From CAWUKT01 sp963923035 (GTDB taxonomy: Bacteria; Bacteroidota; Bacteroidia; J057; JADKCL01): a DNA stretch of 7,925 nt. The notes below the pieces were generated by a model. It saw only the letters and a program-made list of their open reading frames with translations. It did not search any database and was not told where the DNA came from. Positions 1-6,633 of this stretch are shown here, piece by piece (positions within the stretch are counted from its first letter, which is position 1; each line of letters starts with the position of its first letter). The stretch covers positions 1 through 7,925 of the forward strand of contig CAWUKT010000145.1 in the NCBI GenBank assembly GCA_963923035.1. The letters run 5' to 3'. The translations under genes and the position numbers were made by a program.

Positions 1-542
1 GCTCGGTCCGCATTGTCGCCGAACGGCGACAGGCCGTCGTCGCTGCGCTCCGGGTCGCCGGAGCCGAGCTCGTCCTGGTCAATGGCGGCGGAACTGGCAG
101 CATGGAATCCACCCGCCAGGAGGCGGCCGTCACCGAGATCACGGCCGGATCGGGTTTTTACGCCTCCCATCTCTTCGACTATTACGATAGTTTTCAACAT
201 CTCCCGGCCGCCGGGTATGCGGTCGAGGTGGTTCGGCAACCCCAACCGGGAATCTATACCTGCCTCGGCGGCGGCTATGTCGCCAGCGGCGCGACGGGCA
301 TCGACAAACAGCCCAAACCTTACCTTCCCGAAGGCATCCGCCTTCACCCCAATGAGGGCACGGGCGAGGTCCAGACTCCGGTCCTGTTCAAAGGGGAATT
401 GGCGGAAGGAGACCCTGTATTCTTCCGTCACAGCAAGGCAGGCGAGCTGTGCGAGCGATTCAACCAATTGCATCTGATTCGGGGCGGGAAAATTGTCCAA
501 CAGGTTCCCACTTACCGGGGAGAAGGCCAGTGCTTTTTGTAA
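1..542 (+). CDS. D-threonine aldolase / amino-acid deaminase-like protein, 3' part (5' end outside window)
   Basis: The open frame runs in from the left edge (first complete codon at 3) and stops with TAA at 540-542, so about 179 C-terminal residues are visible. The ATG at 102 lies inside the domain and is not the real start. The visible part contains VNGGGTGS, TEITAGSGFY, LGGGYVASG, EGTGEVQTP, RHSKAGELCERF and VPTYRGEG. From memory these are hallmarks of the alanine-racemase-fold, PLP-dependent family that includes D-threonine aldolase and D-serine dehydratase-like proteins annotated as amino acid deaminase/aldolase. The N-terminal barrel with the PLP lysine would lie upstream of the window. 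The segment from about nt 240 resembles the C-terminal beta domain, and the His codon at 429-431 sits where relatives carry a metal-ligand His (inference). The expected reaction is PLP-dependent cleavage or deamination of a beta-hydroxy D-amino acid in the cytoplasm. The exact substrate cannot be told. It is separated by 246 nt from the next operon and looks functionally unrelated to it. Confidence 0.8.
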   Translation, partial: SVRIVAERRQAVVAALRVAGAELVLVNGGGTGSMESTRQEAAVTEITAGSGFYASHLFDYYDSFQHLPAAGYAVEVVRQPQPGIYTCLGGGYVASGATGIDKQPKPYLPEGIRLHPNEGTGEVQTPVLFKGELAEGDPVFFRHSKAGELCERFNQLHLIRGGKIVQQVPTYRGEGQCFL

Positions 543-560
543 TAGCCCCTCAAATTCTAA

Positions 561-588
561 TTCACCTGTAACAAAACAGCTGTATAAT
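561..588 (+). promoter_or_regulatory. Weak candidate promoter overlapping a palindrome
   Basis: TTCACC (561-566), a 16-nt gap and TATAAT (583-588) resemble a sigma-70 promoter of the Escherichia coli type, and the palindrome ACAGCTGT (576-583) lies in the spacer where a repressor could act. The same box read as TATAATTG (583-590) is one base off the Bacteroidota -7 element TAnnTTTG. If used, the transcript would have a leader of roughly 200 nt before the ABC gene. Since the housekeeping sigma factor of Bacteroidota does not normally favour E. coli-type promoters, this is only a candidate. Confidence 0.22.
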
Positions 589-656
589 TGCTTATTTGTA
601 TGACGTAGCAGACTCCCCTCCCATCGACTGCAAGGGAATCGGAGAATGATTAGAAA

Positions 657-725
657 AGGATTATCTGTTCCATAAACTTTATGAATGAATAATGTAGATA
701 AAAAATGGAACTTTGAGGATTATCT
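657..725. repeat. 10-bp direct repeat AGGATTATCT, two copies
   Basis: AGGATTATCT occurs at 657-666 and again at 716-725, start-to-start distance 59 nt, both between the upstream gene and the efflux start codon. Direct repeats in a promoter region can be paired binding sites for a regulator. A chance match in AT-rich DNA is also possible. Confidence 0.35.
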
Positions 726-788
726 TACGTTAAACTGAACGGCTATTCACACGTGATAGCATTCATATCATCCAGTATAGCATAGCGA

Positions 789-2501
789 ATGGAGAACGCC
801 ATCAAAGCGATTGCACAGAAGCTGCCCCGGGTACCGTTGCGGCGATTGTTCCGACTCATCAAGGCGGAACGAAGGGATATCGGCTTGCTTTATCTGTATG
901 CCATCATCGGCGGACTGATTTCACTGGCCCTCCCCCTCGGGATCCAGGCCATCTTCAACTTTGTATCTTTTGGCCAGCTGATCACCTCTTGGGTGATCCT
1001 CATTGTGGTCGTCATCATAGCTGTAGGGCTGTCTGGCGGCCTTCAGGTGCTTCAGCTCACCGTAGTGGAGCATTTGCAGCGGCGAATATTCGTCAATTCC
1101 GCCTTTGAATTTGCCTTCCGCATTCCCCGTCTTGACCCCAAACAGCTCAAAGGACGATACGTCCCCGAACTGGTCAACCGCTTTTTCGATACCATCAACG
1201 TCCAGAAGAGCATCTCAAAGCTGCTCATGGACCTGCCCCAATCCTCCCTTCAGATTTTCTTCGGATTGGCGCTTCTTTCCCTGTACCACCCCCTCTTCCT
1301 GGTATTTGGCCTCGTGCTCGTCGCCCTCCTCGTCCTTTTGTTCCGGATCACCGGTCCGATGGGCCTGCGCGCCAGCCTGGAAGAATCCAAATACAAGTAC
1401 CAGGTTGCCCATTGGCTGGAGGACCTGGGCCGTAGTCTTGACCTGTTCAAGACCTATAACCACACGGACCTGCCGATGGAGCGGACCGACAAGCTCGTCC
1501 AGAACTACCTCGGCGCCCGTAAAAAGCACTTCAACGTCCTGTTGATCAAGTACTGGATGATGGTGGTATTCAAGCTCCTCATCATTGGTACCCTCCTGAT
1601 TTTGGGAAGTGTATTGGTGCGGAACAATGAAATCAACATCGGCCAGTTGGTGGCCTCGGAGATCATCATCATCCTCCTGGTCAACTCGGTGGAGAAGCTG
1701 ATCCTGAGCCTGGAAACCGTCTACGATGTGTTGACGGCGTTGGAAAAAATCGGCTACGTGACCGATATGCCACTGGATTCTCAGGATGGCCACGGCGTTC
1801 CGGTCGAAGCAGGCCGCCCCGGATTTGACATCAAATTCGGCAATGTCTCCCTTCAAGCCAATACTCCTCTTCCCCTGTTGCGCAACCTCAACTCGCATAT
1901 CCGTTCGGGGGAGATTGTACGCATGGGAAGCTGCAACTCGGCCTCAGTCCAGGGATTGATGCAGATTCTGGTGGGTTACCGGGACGATTTCTCGGGAACA
2001 GTCGCCATCAATGGGGTCTCCATCAAGTCCCTGAACAAGGAAGAATACCGCAAGTCCATTGCGCCGGTCTTCTCCGACCGGGAGATTTTTGACGGCTCAA
2101 TTTTGGAGAATATCGTCATGGACGCCCATGTACTCTCGCCGGTTGAGATGGCCCAGCTGATGGGCTGCCTCAAGGCCACCGGTCTCGAGAATTTTATCGA
2201 GAGTCAGGCCGACGGCCTGAAAACCCGCCTGCTCCCGCAGGGAGAAGGGCTGGCCGGTACCATCCGCAGCAAGCTGGTGCTCACCCGTGCCCTCATGACC
2301 GAAGCCTCCTTGCTCATTCTGCATTCTCCCTTCCGCGGCCTCAACCACCTGGAACGGGAAGGCTTCCTCAAATACCTCCGGGAACACCGGGCTGGTGTCA
2401 CGACCATCATCGTCTCTGACAACGGCAGCTATGACCAATTCATGGACGCCATCATTGATCCTCGCTGTAAGCAACCCGCTCTTTTCCCAACCATTGACTG
2501 A
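789..2501 (+). CDS. ABC exporter half-transporter with degenerate (pseudo-ATPase) nucleotide-binding domain
   Basis: This 570-residue protein has the layout of a type I ABC exporter half-transporter. Hydrophobic membrane segments lie at about residues 33-60, 67-90, 146-186 (a pair), 251-278 and 283-306, followed by a nucleotide-binding domain from about 345 to 560. There is no N-terminal C39 peptidase. The membrane half is well formed. The NBD keeps framework stretches (SGEIV, IFDGSILENI, LPQGEG, ASLLIL, TTIIVS) but lacks the chemistry: Walker A reads GSCNSASV (380-387; Ser386 at the Lys position), Q-loop Gln is Ser429, the LSGGQ signature is LAGTI (488-492), Walker B Asp is His512, catalytic Glu is Ser513, D-loop Asp is Asn519, switch His is Asp544, and the A-loop Tyr position is Ala357. 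ATP binding and hydrolysis by this chain are therefore unlikely. The start ATG is the first in frame after the stop at 783-785. It leads an operon with HlyD-like and TolC-like genes, so it fills the inner-membrane component slot of a secretion or efflux complex. Family identity is firm; activity and cargo are unknown. Confidence 0.9.
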   Translation: MENAIKAIAQKLPRVPLRRLFRLIKAERRDIGLLYLYAIIGGLISLALPLGIQAIFNFVSFGQLITSWVILIVVVIIAVGLSGGLQVLQLTVVEHLQRRIFVNSAFEFAFRIPRLDPKQLKGRYVPELVNRFFDTINVQKSISKLLMDLPQSSLQIFFGLALLSLYHPLFLVFGLVLVALLVLLFRITGPMGLRASLEESKYKYQVAHWLEDLGRSLDLFKTYNHTDLPMERTDKLVQNYLGARKKHFNVLLIKYWMMVVFKLLIIGTLLILGSVLVRNNEINIGQLVASEIIIILLVNSVEKLILSLETVYDVLTALEKIGYVTDMPLDSQDGHGVPVEAGRPGFDIKFGNVSLQANTPLPLLRNLNSHIRSGEIVRMGSCNSASVQGLMQILVGYRDDFSGTVAINGVSIKSLNKEEYRKSIAPVFSDREIFDGSILENIVMDAHVLSPVEMAQLMGCLKATGLENFIESQADGLKTRLLPQGEGLAGTIRSKLVLTRALMTEASLLILHSPFRGLNHLEREGFLKYLREHRAGVTTIIVSDNGSYDQFMDAIIDPRCKQPALFPTID

Positions 2502-2506
2502 CCATC

Positions 2507-3895
2507 ATGCTGAACATCTCTGAAAATAGCGTACGGAACCGGATTGACCTTCAGGGCTACGAAGCTCCGGTGGAGGTCAAGCACAAGAAGCGAACCATCG
2601 GCATCGCCCGGCTCTTGCTGATTCTGTTGGCGGTGCTATTCTTCATCTCCTTGCTTCCCTGGACCCAAACTGTTCCGGGAGATGGCAAAGTAACTTCACT
2701 GCGCCCTGAACAGCGTCCCCAGGCCGTCCAATCGGTCATCGCGGGACGGATCGAAAAGTGGTACGTCGGGGAAGGTGACCGCGTCACCAAAGGCGATACC
2801 CTCCTCTTCATTTCGGAGACCAAAGACCAATACTTCGATCCCCTCCTGCTCGTCAGAACCCAGGAGCAGATCGATGCCAAAGTCGCTGCGGTGGAGGCAT
2901 ACAAAGACAAAGTCTCCGCACTCGACCAGCAGATTGCAGGCCTGGAAGAAGGGCGGAAGTTGAAATTGGATCAGATTAAGAACAAAATTATCCAGGCCGA
3001 GCTCAAAGTCAGAACGGACAGTACGGATTTTGAAGCTGCCGTGACCCAAGCCAATATCGCGGATGACCAGTACAAGCGGGCCGAAAACCTGATCAATCAG
3101 GGCCTATACTCCCAGACCGATCTGGAAATTCGCCGCCTCAAGCAGCGGGAAGCGGAAGCCAAAGAGTTTTCCGCCCAAAACAAGCTGCTCGAAGCCCGCA
3201 ACGAGCTGATCAACGCCACGATCAACCTCAACAGTACAGCCGTTGATTTTGACATGAAAATCGCCAAGGCCCGGGCGGAACGGTTCACTACTTTGTCCCT
3301 GGTCCGGGACGCCGAGATTTCCGTGAGCAAGCTGCGCAACCAATACGCCAGCTACGCGATTCGGCGGGGTTTCTACTACGTCACGGCTCCCCAAAGTGGC
3401 TATATCACCCAGGCTACCCGGACGGGTATCGGGGAAACGGTCAAGGAAGGTCAGGACATCGTGACCATCATGCCCGAGCAATACGACCTTGCGGTCGAAA
3501 TCTATATCCAGCCCCGGGACCTTCCCCTCGTGGAAGTTGGCAGTGAAGTCCGGCTGATCTTTGACGGCTGGCCCGCCTTCATCTTCTCGGGGTGGCCGAT
3601 GGTCTCCACGGGTACCTTCGGAGGCCGCGTCGTGGCGATTGACCGCTTTACCAATGGCGTCGAGGGCAAGTACCGCCTGCTCATTGCCCCGGATCCTGAC
3701 AAAGAAAAAGAAATGCAGTGGCCCGAAGCCTTGCGCCCCGGATCGGGCGTCCAGGGAATGGTGCTGCTCGGCGATGTCTCCGTAGCCTACGAGGTATGGC
3801 GTCGCTTGAATGGCTTCCCTCCCGCCTTCTATGAAGCCCAAAATGGAGCCGGAGGAATGGGTAAAAATGATAAAGGAAAGGAAGGGGGCAAATGA
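2507..3895 (+). CDS. HlyD/AcrA-type periplasmic adaptor (membrane fusion protein)
   Basis: The 462-residue protein has a short cytoplasmic N-terminus, one membrane anchor (about residues 33-51), a first half lipoyl-like motif (QSVIAGRIEKWYVGEGDRVTKGDTL, about 75-99), a long helical hairpin rich in Lys, Glu, Ala and Gln (about 112-280), the second half lipoyl motif (APQSGYITQATRTGIGETVKEGQ, about 294-316), and then beta-barrel and membrane-proximal domains. At the expected hairpin tip it carries Arg191, Leu195 and Ser202, the R-x3-L-x6-S pattern known from AcrA/MacA-type adaptors as the contact with TolC. A Trp-rich stretch (DGWP and SGWP, 353-364) lies in the barrel region. The C-terminal ~18 residues are Gly/Lys-rich and probably disordered. 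It starts 5 nt after the ABC stop and its TGA overlaps the next ATG. It would bridge the inner-membrane component to the outer-membrane channel. Confidence 0.92.
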   Translation: MLNISENSVRNRIDLQGYEAPVEVKHKKRTIGIARLLLILLAVLFFISLLPWTQTVPGDGKVTSLRPEQRPQAVQSVIAGRIEKWYVGEGDRVTKGDTLLFISETKDQYFDPLLLVRTQEQIDAKVAAVEAYKDKVSALDQQIAGLEEGRKLKLDQIKNKIIQAELKVRTDSTDFEAAVTQANIADDQYKRAENLINQGLYSQTDLEIRRLKQREAEAKEFSAQNKLLEARNELINATINLNSTAVDFDMKIAKARAERFTTLSLVRDAEISVSKLRNQYASYAIRRGFYYVTAPQSGYITQATRTGIGETVKEGQDIVTIMPEQYDLAVEIYIQPRDLPLVEVGSEVRLIFDGWPAFIFSGWPMVSTGTFGGRVVAIDRFTNGVEGKYRLLIAPDPDKEKEMQWPEALRPGSGVQGMVLLGDVSVAYEVWRRLNGFPPAFYEAQNGAGGMGKNDKGKEGGK

Positions 3896-5304
3896 GGCGA
3901 TTCCTGTTCCTGTTGATCGGAATTATAGGTTGGTCCGCAGGATGGCTCTGGTCTCAGAACCCTGATCCCACGCTGATGGACCCCGAAGTTTACTTCAACC
4001 AGGTCCTCGCGAATCATCCCATTGCTTCCCAGGCGCGCCTTTTGGATGCCATGAGCGAAGCCGAAGTCATGGCGGCCCGGGGCAGATTTGACCCCAAAAT
4101 CGTCGCCAATTGGGACAACAAGGACTTCGAAGACAAGAATTATTACCAGTATCTCCACACCGAGATCAAAGTACCTACCCGGTCCCCCATCAACGGTATC
4201 GCGTCGTACAATACCTCCGACGGAATCTTCATCAATCCCGAACGGACCACACCCCAGGCCGGCCTCGTTGAAGTGGGCCTGGAAGCCCAATTGGGCCAGG
4301 GCTTGTTCATCGACCAACGCCGGGCCGATCTGGCCAAGGCCCAACTGTTGATCCAAGCGAATACGATCACCCGCCGGATGATCCTCAACGACCTGTTGGC
4401 AGATGCCACGGTGGCCTACTGGAATTGGGCCGAGTCCGCCGCCAATGTCGCCATCTACGAAGAGGCGATCTTGCTGGCCGAAAACCGCTTTGAAGCGGTC
4501 AAGCAGACCTATCTCAATGGCGATGAACCCGCCATTGACACCTTGGAAGCGTTTATCCGCCTGGAACAGCGTCGGATTGACCGCGCGAAGGAGGTCATCA
4601 AGCTGCGGAAAGCCGCCAACTTTGCCTGGGCATTTCTGTGGTCCGAGGACGGTGAGCCTGTTTTCCCCGATTCCAGCAGCATGCCGTCCGAATTGAGTGC
4701 CATCGAGATTGGAATCCAATTTGAAAATGGTTTTTGGGACTCGGAATTGATTGCTGATCACCCTGCATTGTCCTTGTACGATGTCAAAACCGAGCAGGCC
4801 ATGGTCGATCGTAAGTGGGCCCGGGAGCAATTGAAGCCTGAGTTGAATGTCAAATGGCTTCAGCAGTCGCTCCCCCCTGGCAATGAGGCTTTTGCCCCGA
4901 CCCTCGCCAACCACAAATTTGCGGTTGGATTTTCATTGCCCGTCTTCCTCCGCAAAGCCCGCGCCTCCGTCCAGAAGGCCGACATCAAGCTGGAAACCCT
5001 CAATCTCCAACGGGAAGGCAAGCGCCGGGAGCTCCTCGCCAAGGCCGAGGCCCTGCGGGCCGAGCTGAACCTGCTCGTCACCCAGATTCAGCGGCAGAAC
5101 CAGATCGTCATCGATTATACCCGCCTCTACCAAGCCGAGAATATCAAGTTTAGAATTGGAGAAAGTTCTCTGTTCAAACTTCAGTCCCGGGAAAACAGTC
5201 TGATCAAGGCCCGCCTGGATCAAGCCAAGCTCCTCGCCAGCTATCCCCGGGTGGAAATCGAGCTGTTACGGACGCTGGGACAGGTGTACATCGATCAAGA
5301 ATGA
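3892..5304 (+). CDS. TolC-family outer-membrane channel protein
   Basis: The 470-residue product begins with a signal peptide (Arg-Arg, then a hydrophobic stretch at about residues 4-20, with likely cleavage just after it near SQNPDP). The body is long and helical with two repeats of the outer-membrane efflux protein type: one from about residue 33 to 235 (including the DPEVYFNQVLANHP start and LADATVAYWNWAESAANVAIYEEAI helix), one from about 255 to 465 (HPALSLYDVKTEQAMVDRKWA, then VGFSLPVFLRKARASVQKADIKLETL). The 470-residue length is normal for the family. It should trimerise into a channel through the outer membrane and periplasm and dock with the adaptor encoded just upstream. The ATGA overlap (ATG 3892-3894, TGA 3893-3895) indicates translational coupling. 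No missing segment or frameshift is visible. Confidence 0.92.
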   Translation: MRRFLFLLIGIIGWSAGWLWSQNPDPTLMDPEVYFNQVLANHPIASQARLLDAMSEAEVMAARGRFDPKIVANWDNKDFEDKNYYQYLHTEIKVPTRSPINGIASYNTSDGIFINPERTTPQAGLVEVGLEAQLGQGLFIDQRRADLAKAQLLIQANTITRRMILNDLLADATVAYWNWAESAANVAIYEEAILLAENRFEAVKQTYLNGDEPAIDTLEAFIRLEQRRIDRAKEVIKLRKAANFAWAFLWSEDGEPVFPDSSSMPSELSAIEIGIQFENGFWDSELIADHPALSLYDVKTEQAMVDRKWAREQLKPELNVKWLQQSLPPGNEAFAPTLANHKFAVGFSLPVFLRKARASVQKADIKLETLNLQREGKRRELLAKAEALRAELNLLVTQIQRQNQIVIDYTRLYQAENIKFRIGESSLFKLQSRENSLIKARLDQAKLLASYPRVEIELLRTLGQVYIDQE

Positions 5305-5311
5305 TCTTGAT
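5294..5311. repeat. Perfect inverted repeat across the TolC stop codon
   Basis: ATCAAGA (5294-5300) and TCTTGAT (5305-5311) are perfect complements around the 4-nt loop ATGA, which contains most of the TolC-family stop codon. The stem is short and no T-run follows, so it is a poor intrinsic terminator. Its position 7 nt before the -33 box of the next promoter would equally suit an operator. Its role is undecided. Confidence 0.4.
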
Positions 5312-5318
5312 GGGTTCA

Positions 5319-5351
5319 TTTGCACCCAACTCCCTTCCTCCCCTATCTTTG
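5319..5351 (+). promoter_or_regulatory. Bacteroidota-type promoter for the thiolase-SDR operon
   Basis: TTTG at 5319-5322, a 21-nt spacer, then TATCTTTG at 5344-5351 fully fit the Bacteroidota housekeeping consensus (TTTG at -33, TAnnTTTG at -7). Transcription would begin a few bases after 5351, giving a leader of roughly 15-20 nt before the ATG at 5374. This separates the metabolic gene pair from the efflux operon and shows that the in-frame TTG at 5320 is a promoter base run, not a start codon. Confidence 0.7.
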
Positions 5352-5373
5352 CAGTCCATCTAATTTTCTCCCC

Positions 5374-6633
5374 ATGCAAGGTTTTCACGATCCTCAAAAA
5401 GGAATTGGCATTGTTTTCGACCAGATTTACCTGGTCAATGGTGCGCGGACTGGATTTGGCAAATTGGCCGGAACCATCGCGAAGGTCTCCCCCACCGACC
5501 TCGGAATTTTCGCCGCCAAAGGCGCTATGGAGCGCTCAGGCATTTCCCCGACCACGATTGACCAGGTCATTTTTTCCAACCTCACCCAGGTCAGCGCCGA
5601 TGCCTATTACCTGCCCCGCCACGTAGGCTTGTACAGTGGAGTTCCCGAGCAAGTCCCGGCCTTGTTGGTGCAGCGGCTTTGTGGAACCGGCTTTGAGGTC
5701 ATTGTGACGGCTGCGGAACAAATTACCCTCGGAAAAGCGGATCGCGTCCTTGCGGGTGCGGCCGAAAACATGTCGCTGAGCCCTACGCTCAGCTTTGGTC
5801 TGCGCATGGGGCATGGACTCGGCCAGGTGCTGTTCCTCGACTTTCTCGCCGAATCCCTCAAAGATTCCGCCACCGGCGGTCATATGGGATGCACTTCCGA
5901 ACGCATTGTCCGGGAGCACGGATTGACCCGGGCTGACCTTGACGAATACGCCCTGTTGTCGCAACAACGGGCCGCCGCTTCGGAAAGCCAACGCCTAGAA
6001 GAAATGGTTGCCGTCGTGCCTACCGTTTTTGAAGCTCCTAACCTCAATTCCCGGAAAGTCCGCCTGCCCCGCCGGGTAGACGCTTTCATGACCGATGAGC
6101 ATATCCGCGCCAATACCACTCCTGAAGGCCTCGCCAAACTACGCCCCGCTTTTGAAGCCGATGGCGTCCAAACGGCCGGCAACTCTTCGGGCATTGTCGA
6201 TGGCGCCGCCGCGGTCACCGTGGCGTCCCAAGCCGCTGTCGAGGCCGATGGCTTGCAACCGCTCGCCCGCATCGTCGGCGCCACTGCGGTCGGAGTTGAT
6301 CCCCGGGTCATGGGGATTGGGCCCATTCCCGCCATTGAACACCTGTGGGAAATCACCGGGATTGGTCGGGATCAGGTCGGCCTGTACGAGATCAATGAGG
6401 CGTTTGCGGGGCAGTGTGTCGCGTGTGAAAAAGCCTTGGGACTGGATCGAAACAAACTCAATACCCTGGGAGGCGCCATTGCCCTCGGGCATCCGCTGGC
6501 CGCTACTGGCACGCGCCTGACCTACTCCCTTGCCCTCCAAATGAAACGCAATGGAGTCAAATACGGCATCGCTTCCGCTTGTGTAGGCGGTGGCCAGGGA
6601 GTTGCGCTGTTGCTTGAGAATCCGGCCGTCTGA
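5374..6633 (+). CDS. Thiolase (acetyl-CoA C-acyltransferase family)
   Basis: This 419-residue protein is a complete thiolase. The nucleophile is Cys103 in QRLCGTGFE, His373 lies in GGAIALGHPL, and the acid/base Cys403 in ACVGGGQG; NEAF is at 341-344 and TAGNSSGIVDGAA precedes the C-terminal half. Such enzymes cleave 3-ketoacyl-CoA with CoA, or run backwards to condense two acyl-CoAs, in the cytoplasm. Degradative (FadA-like) and biosynthetic (AtoB/PhaA-like) roles cannot be separated by eye. I chose ATG 5374 because a strong promoter with its -7 box at 5344-5351 lies upstream; the in-frame TTG at 5320 falls inside the -33 element. The first dozen residues before IYLVNGARTGFGKLAGT are non-conserved, so initiation slightly downstream is not excluded. 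One small departure is GHPLAATG, with Ala where GHPxGA/STG normally has Gly. The stop overlaps the next start by one base. Confidence 0.93.
   Translation: MQGFHDPQKGIGIVFDQIYLVNGARTGFGKLAGTIAKVSPTDLGIFAAKGAMERSGISPTTIDQVIFSNLTQVSADAYYLPRHVGLYSGVPEQVPALLVQRLCGTGFEVIVTAAEQITLGKADRVLAGAAENMSLSPTLSFGLRMGHGLGQVLFLDFLAESLKDSATGGHMGCTSERIVREHGLTRADLDEYALLSQQRAAASESQRLEEMVAVVPTVFEAPNLNSRKVRLPRRVDAFMTDEHIRANTTPEGLAKLRPAFEADGVQTAGNSSGIVDGAAAVTVASQAAVEADGLQPLARIVGATAVGVDPRVMGIGPIPAIEHLWEITGIGRDQVGLYEINEAFAGQCVACEKALGLDRNKLNTLGGAIALGHPLAATGTRLTYSLALQMKRNGVKYGIASACVGGGQGVALLLENPAV

Larger units (their letters stand above)
543..788. other. AT-rich intergenic region upstream of the efflux operon
   Basis: No coding sequence is supported here; the region is clearly more AT-rich than the flanking genes. 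It holds an 8-bp palindrome ACAGCTGT (576-583), a TATAAT-like box overlapping its right edge (583-588), a 10-bp direct repeat AGGATTATCT (657-666 and 716-725), and a small inverted repeat TCAC-AC-GTGA (747-756) about 33 nt before the efflux start codon. I see no clean TTTG-N(19-21)-TAnnTTTG promoter; the nearest -7 matches (TATAATTG at 583-590, GAACTTTG at 708-715) each miss one base and lack a good upstream TTG. It presumably carries the promoter of the efflux operon. Confidence 0.6.

Noticed and set aside
13..477. Plus-strand open frame of 154 codons overlapping the aldolase-like gene
   Set aside because: It is in a different frame from the clearly conserved VNGGGTGS...RGEG product, with Ser/Arg/Pro-rich shadow composition.
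1215..1898. Minus-strand open frame of 227 codons opposite the ABC gene
   Set aside because: Its composition (many Gln, Glu, Asp, His) mirrors the hydrophobic membrane-domain codons on the other strand. No motif is seen.
1926..2330. Loss of ABC motifs through sequencing error or frameshift
   Set aside because: The changes are separate in-frame substitutions at dispersed sites, with normal codon use and conserved sequence between them. A frameshift would scramble the flanks.
3104..3841. Minus-strand open frame of 245 codons opposite the adaptor gene
   Set aside because: It lies wholly inside the HlyD-like gene, shows no recognisable domain and does not line up with any promoter.
3829..4914. 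Minus-strand open frame of 361 codons opposite the TolC-like gene
   Set aside because: It lies opposite a well-supported gene in GC-rich DNA, where antisense stops are rare. Its translation shows no domain, and it is Gly/Asp/Val-rich as expected of a shadow frame.
5320..5373. TTG start giving an 18-residue longer thiolase
   Set aside because: The TTG is part of the -33 promoter element and would lie upstream of the predicted transcription start. The added residues are not typical of thiolases.
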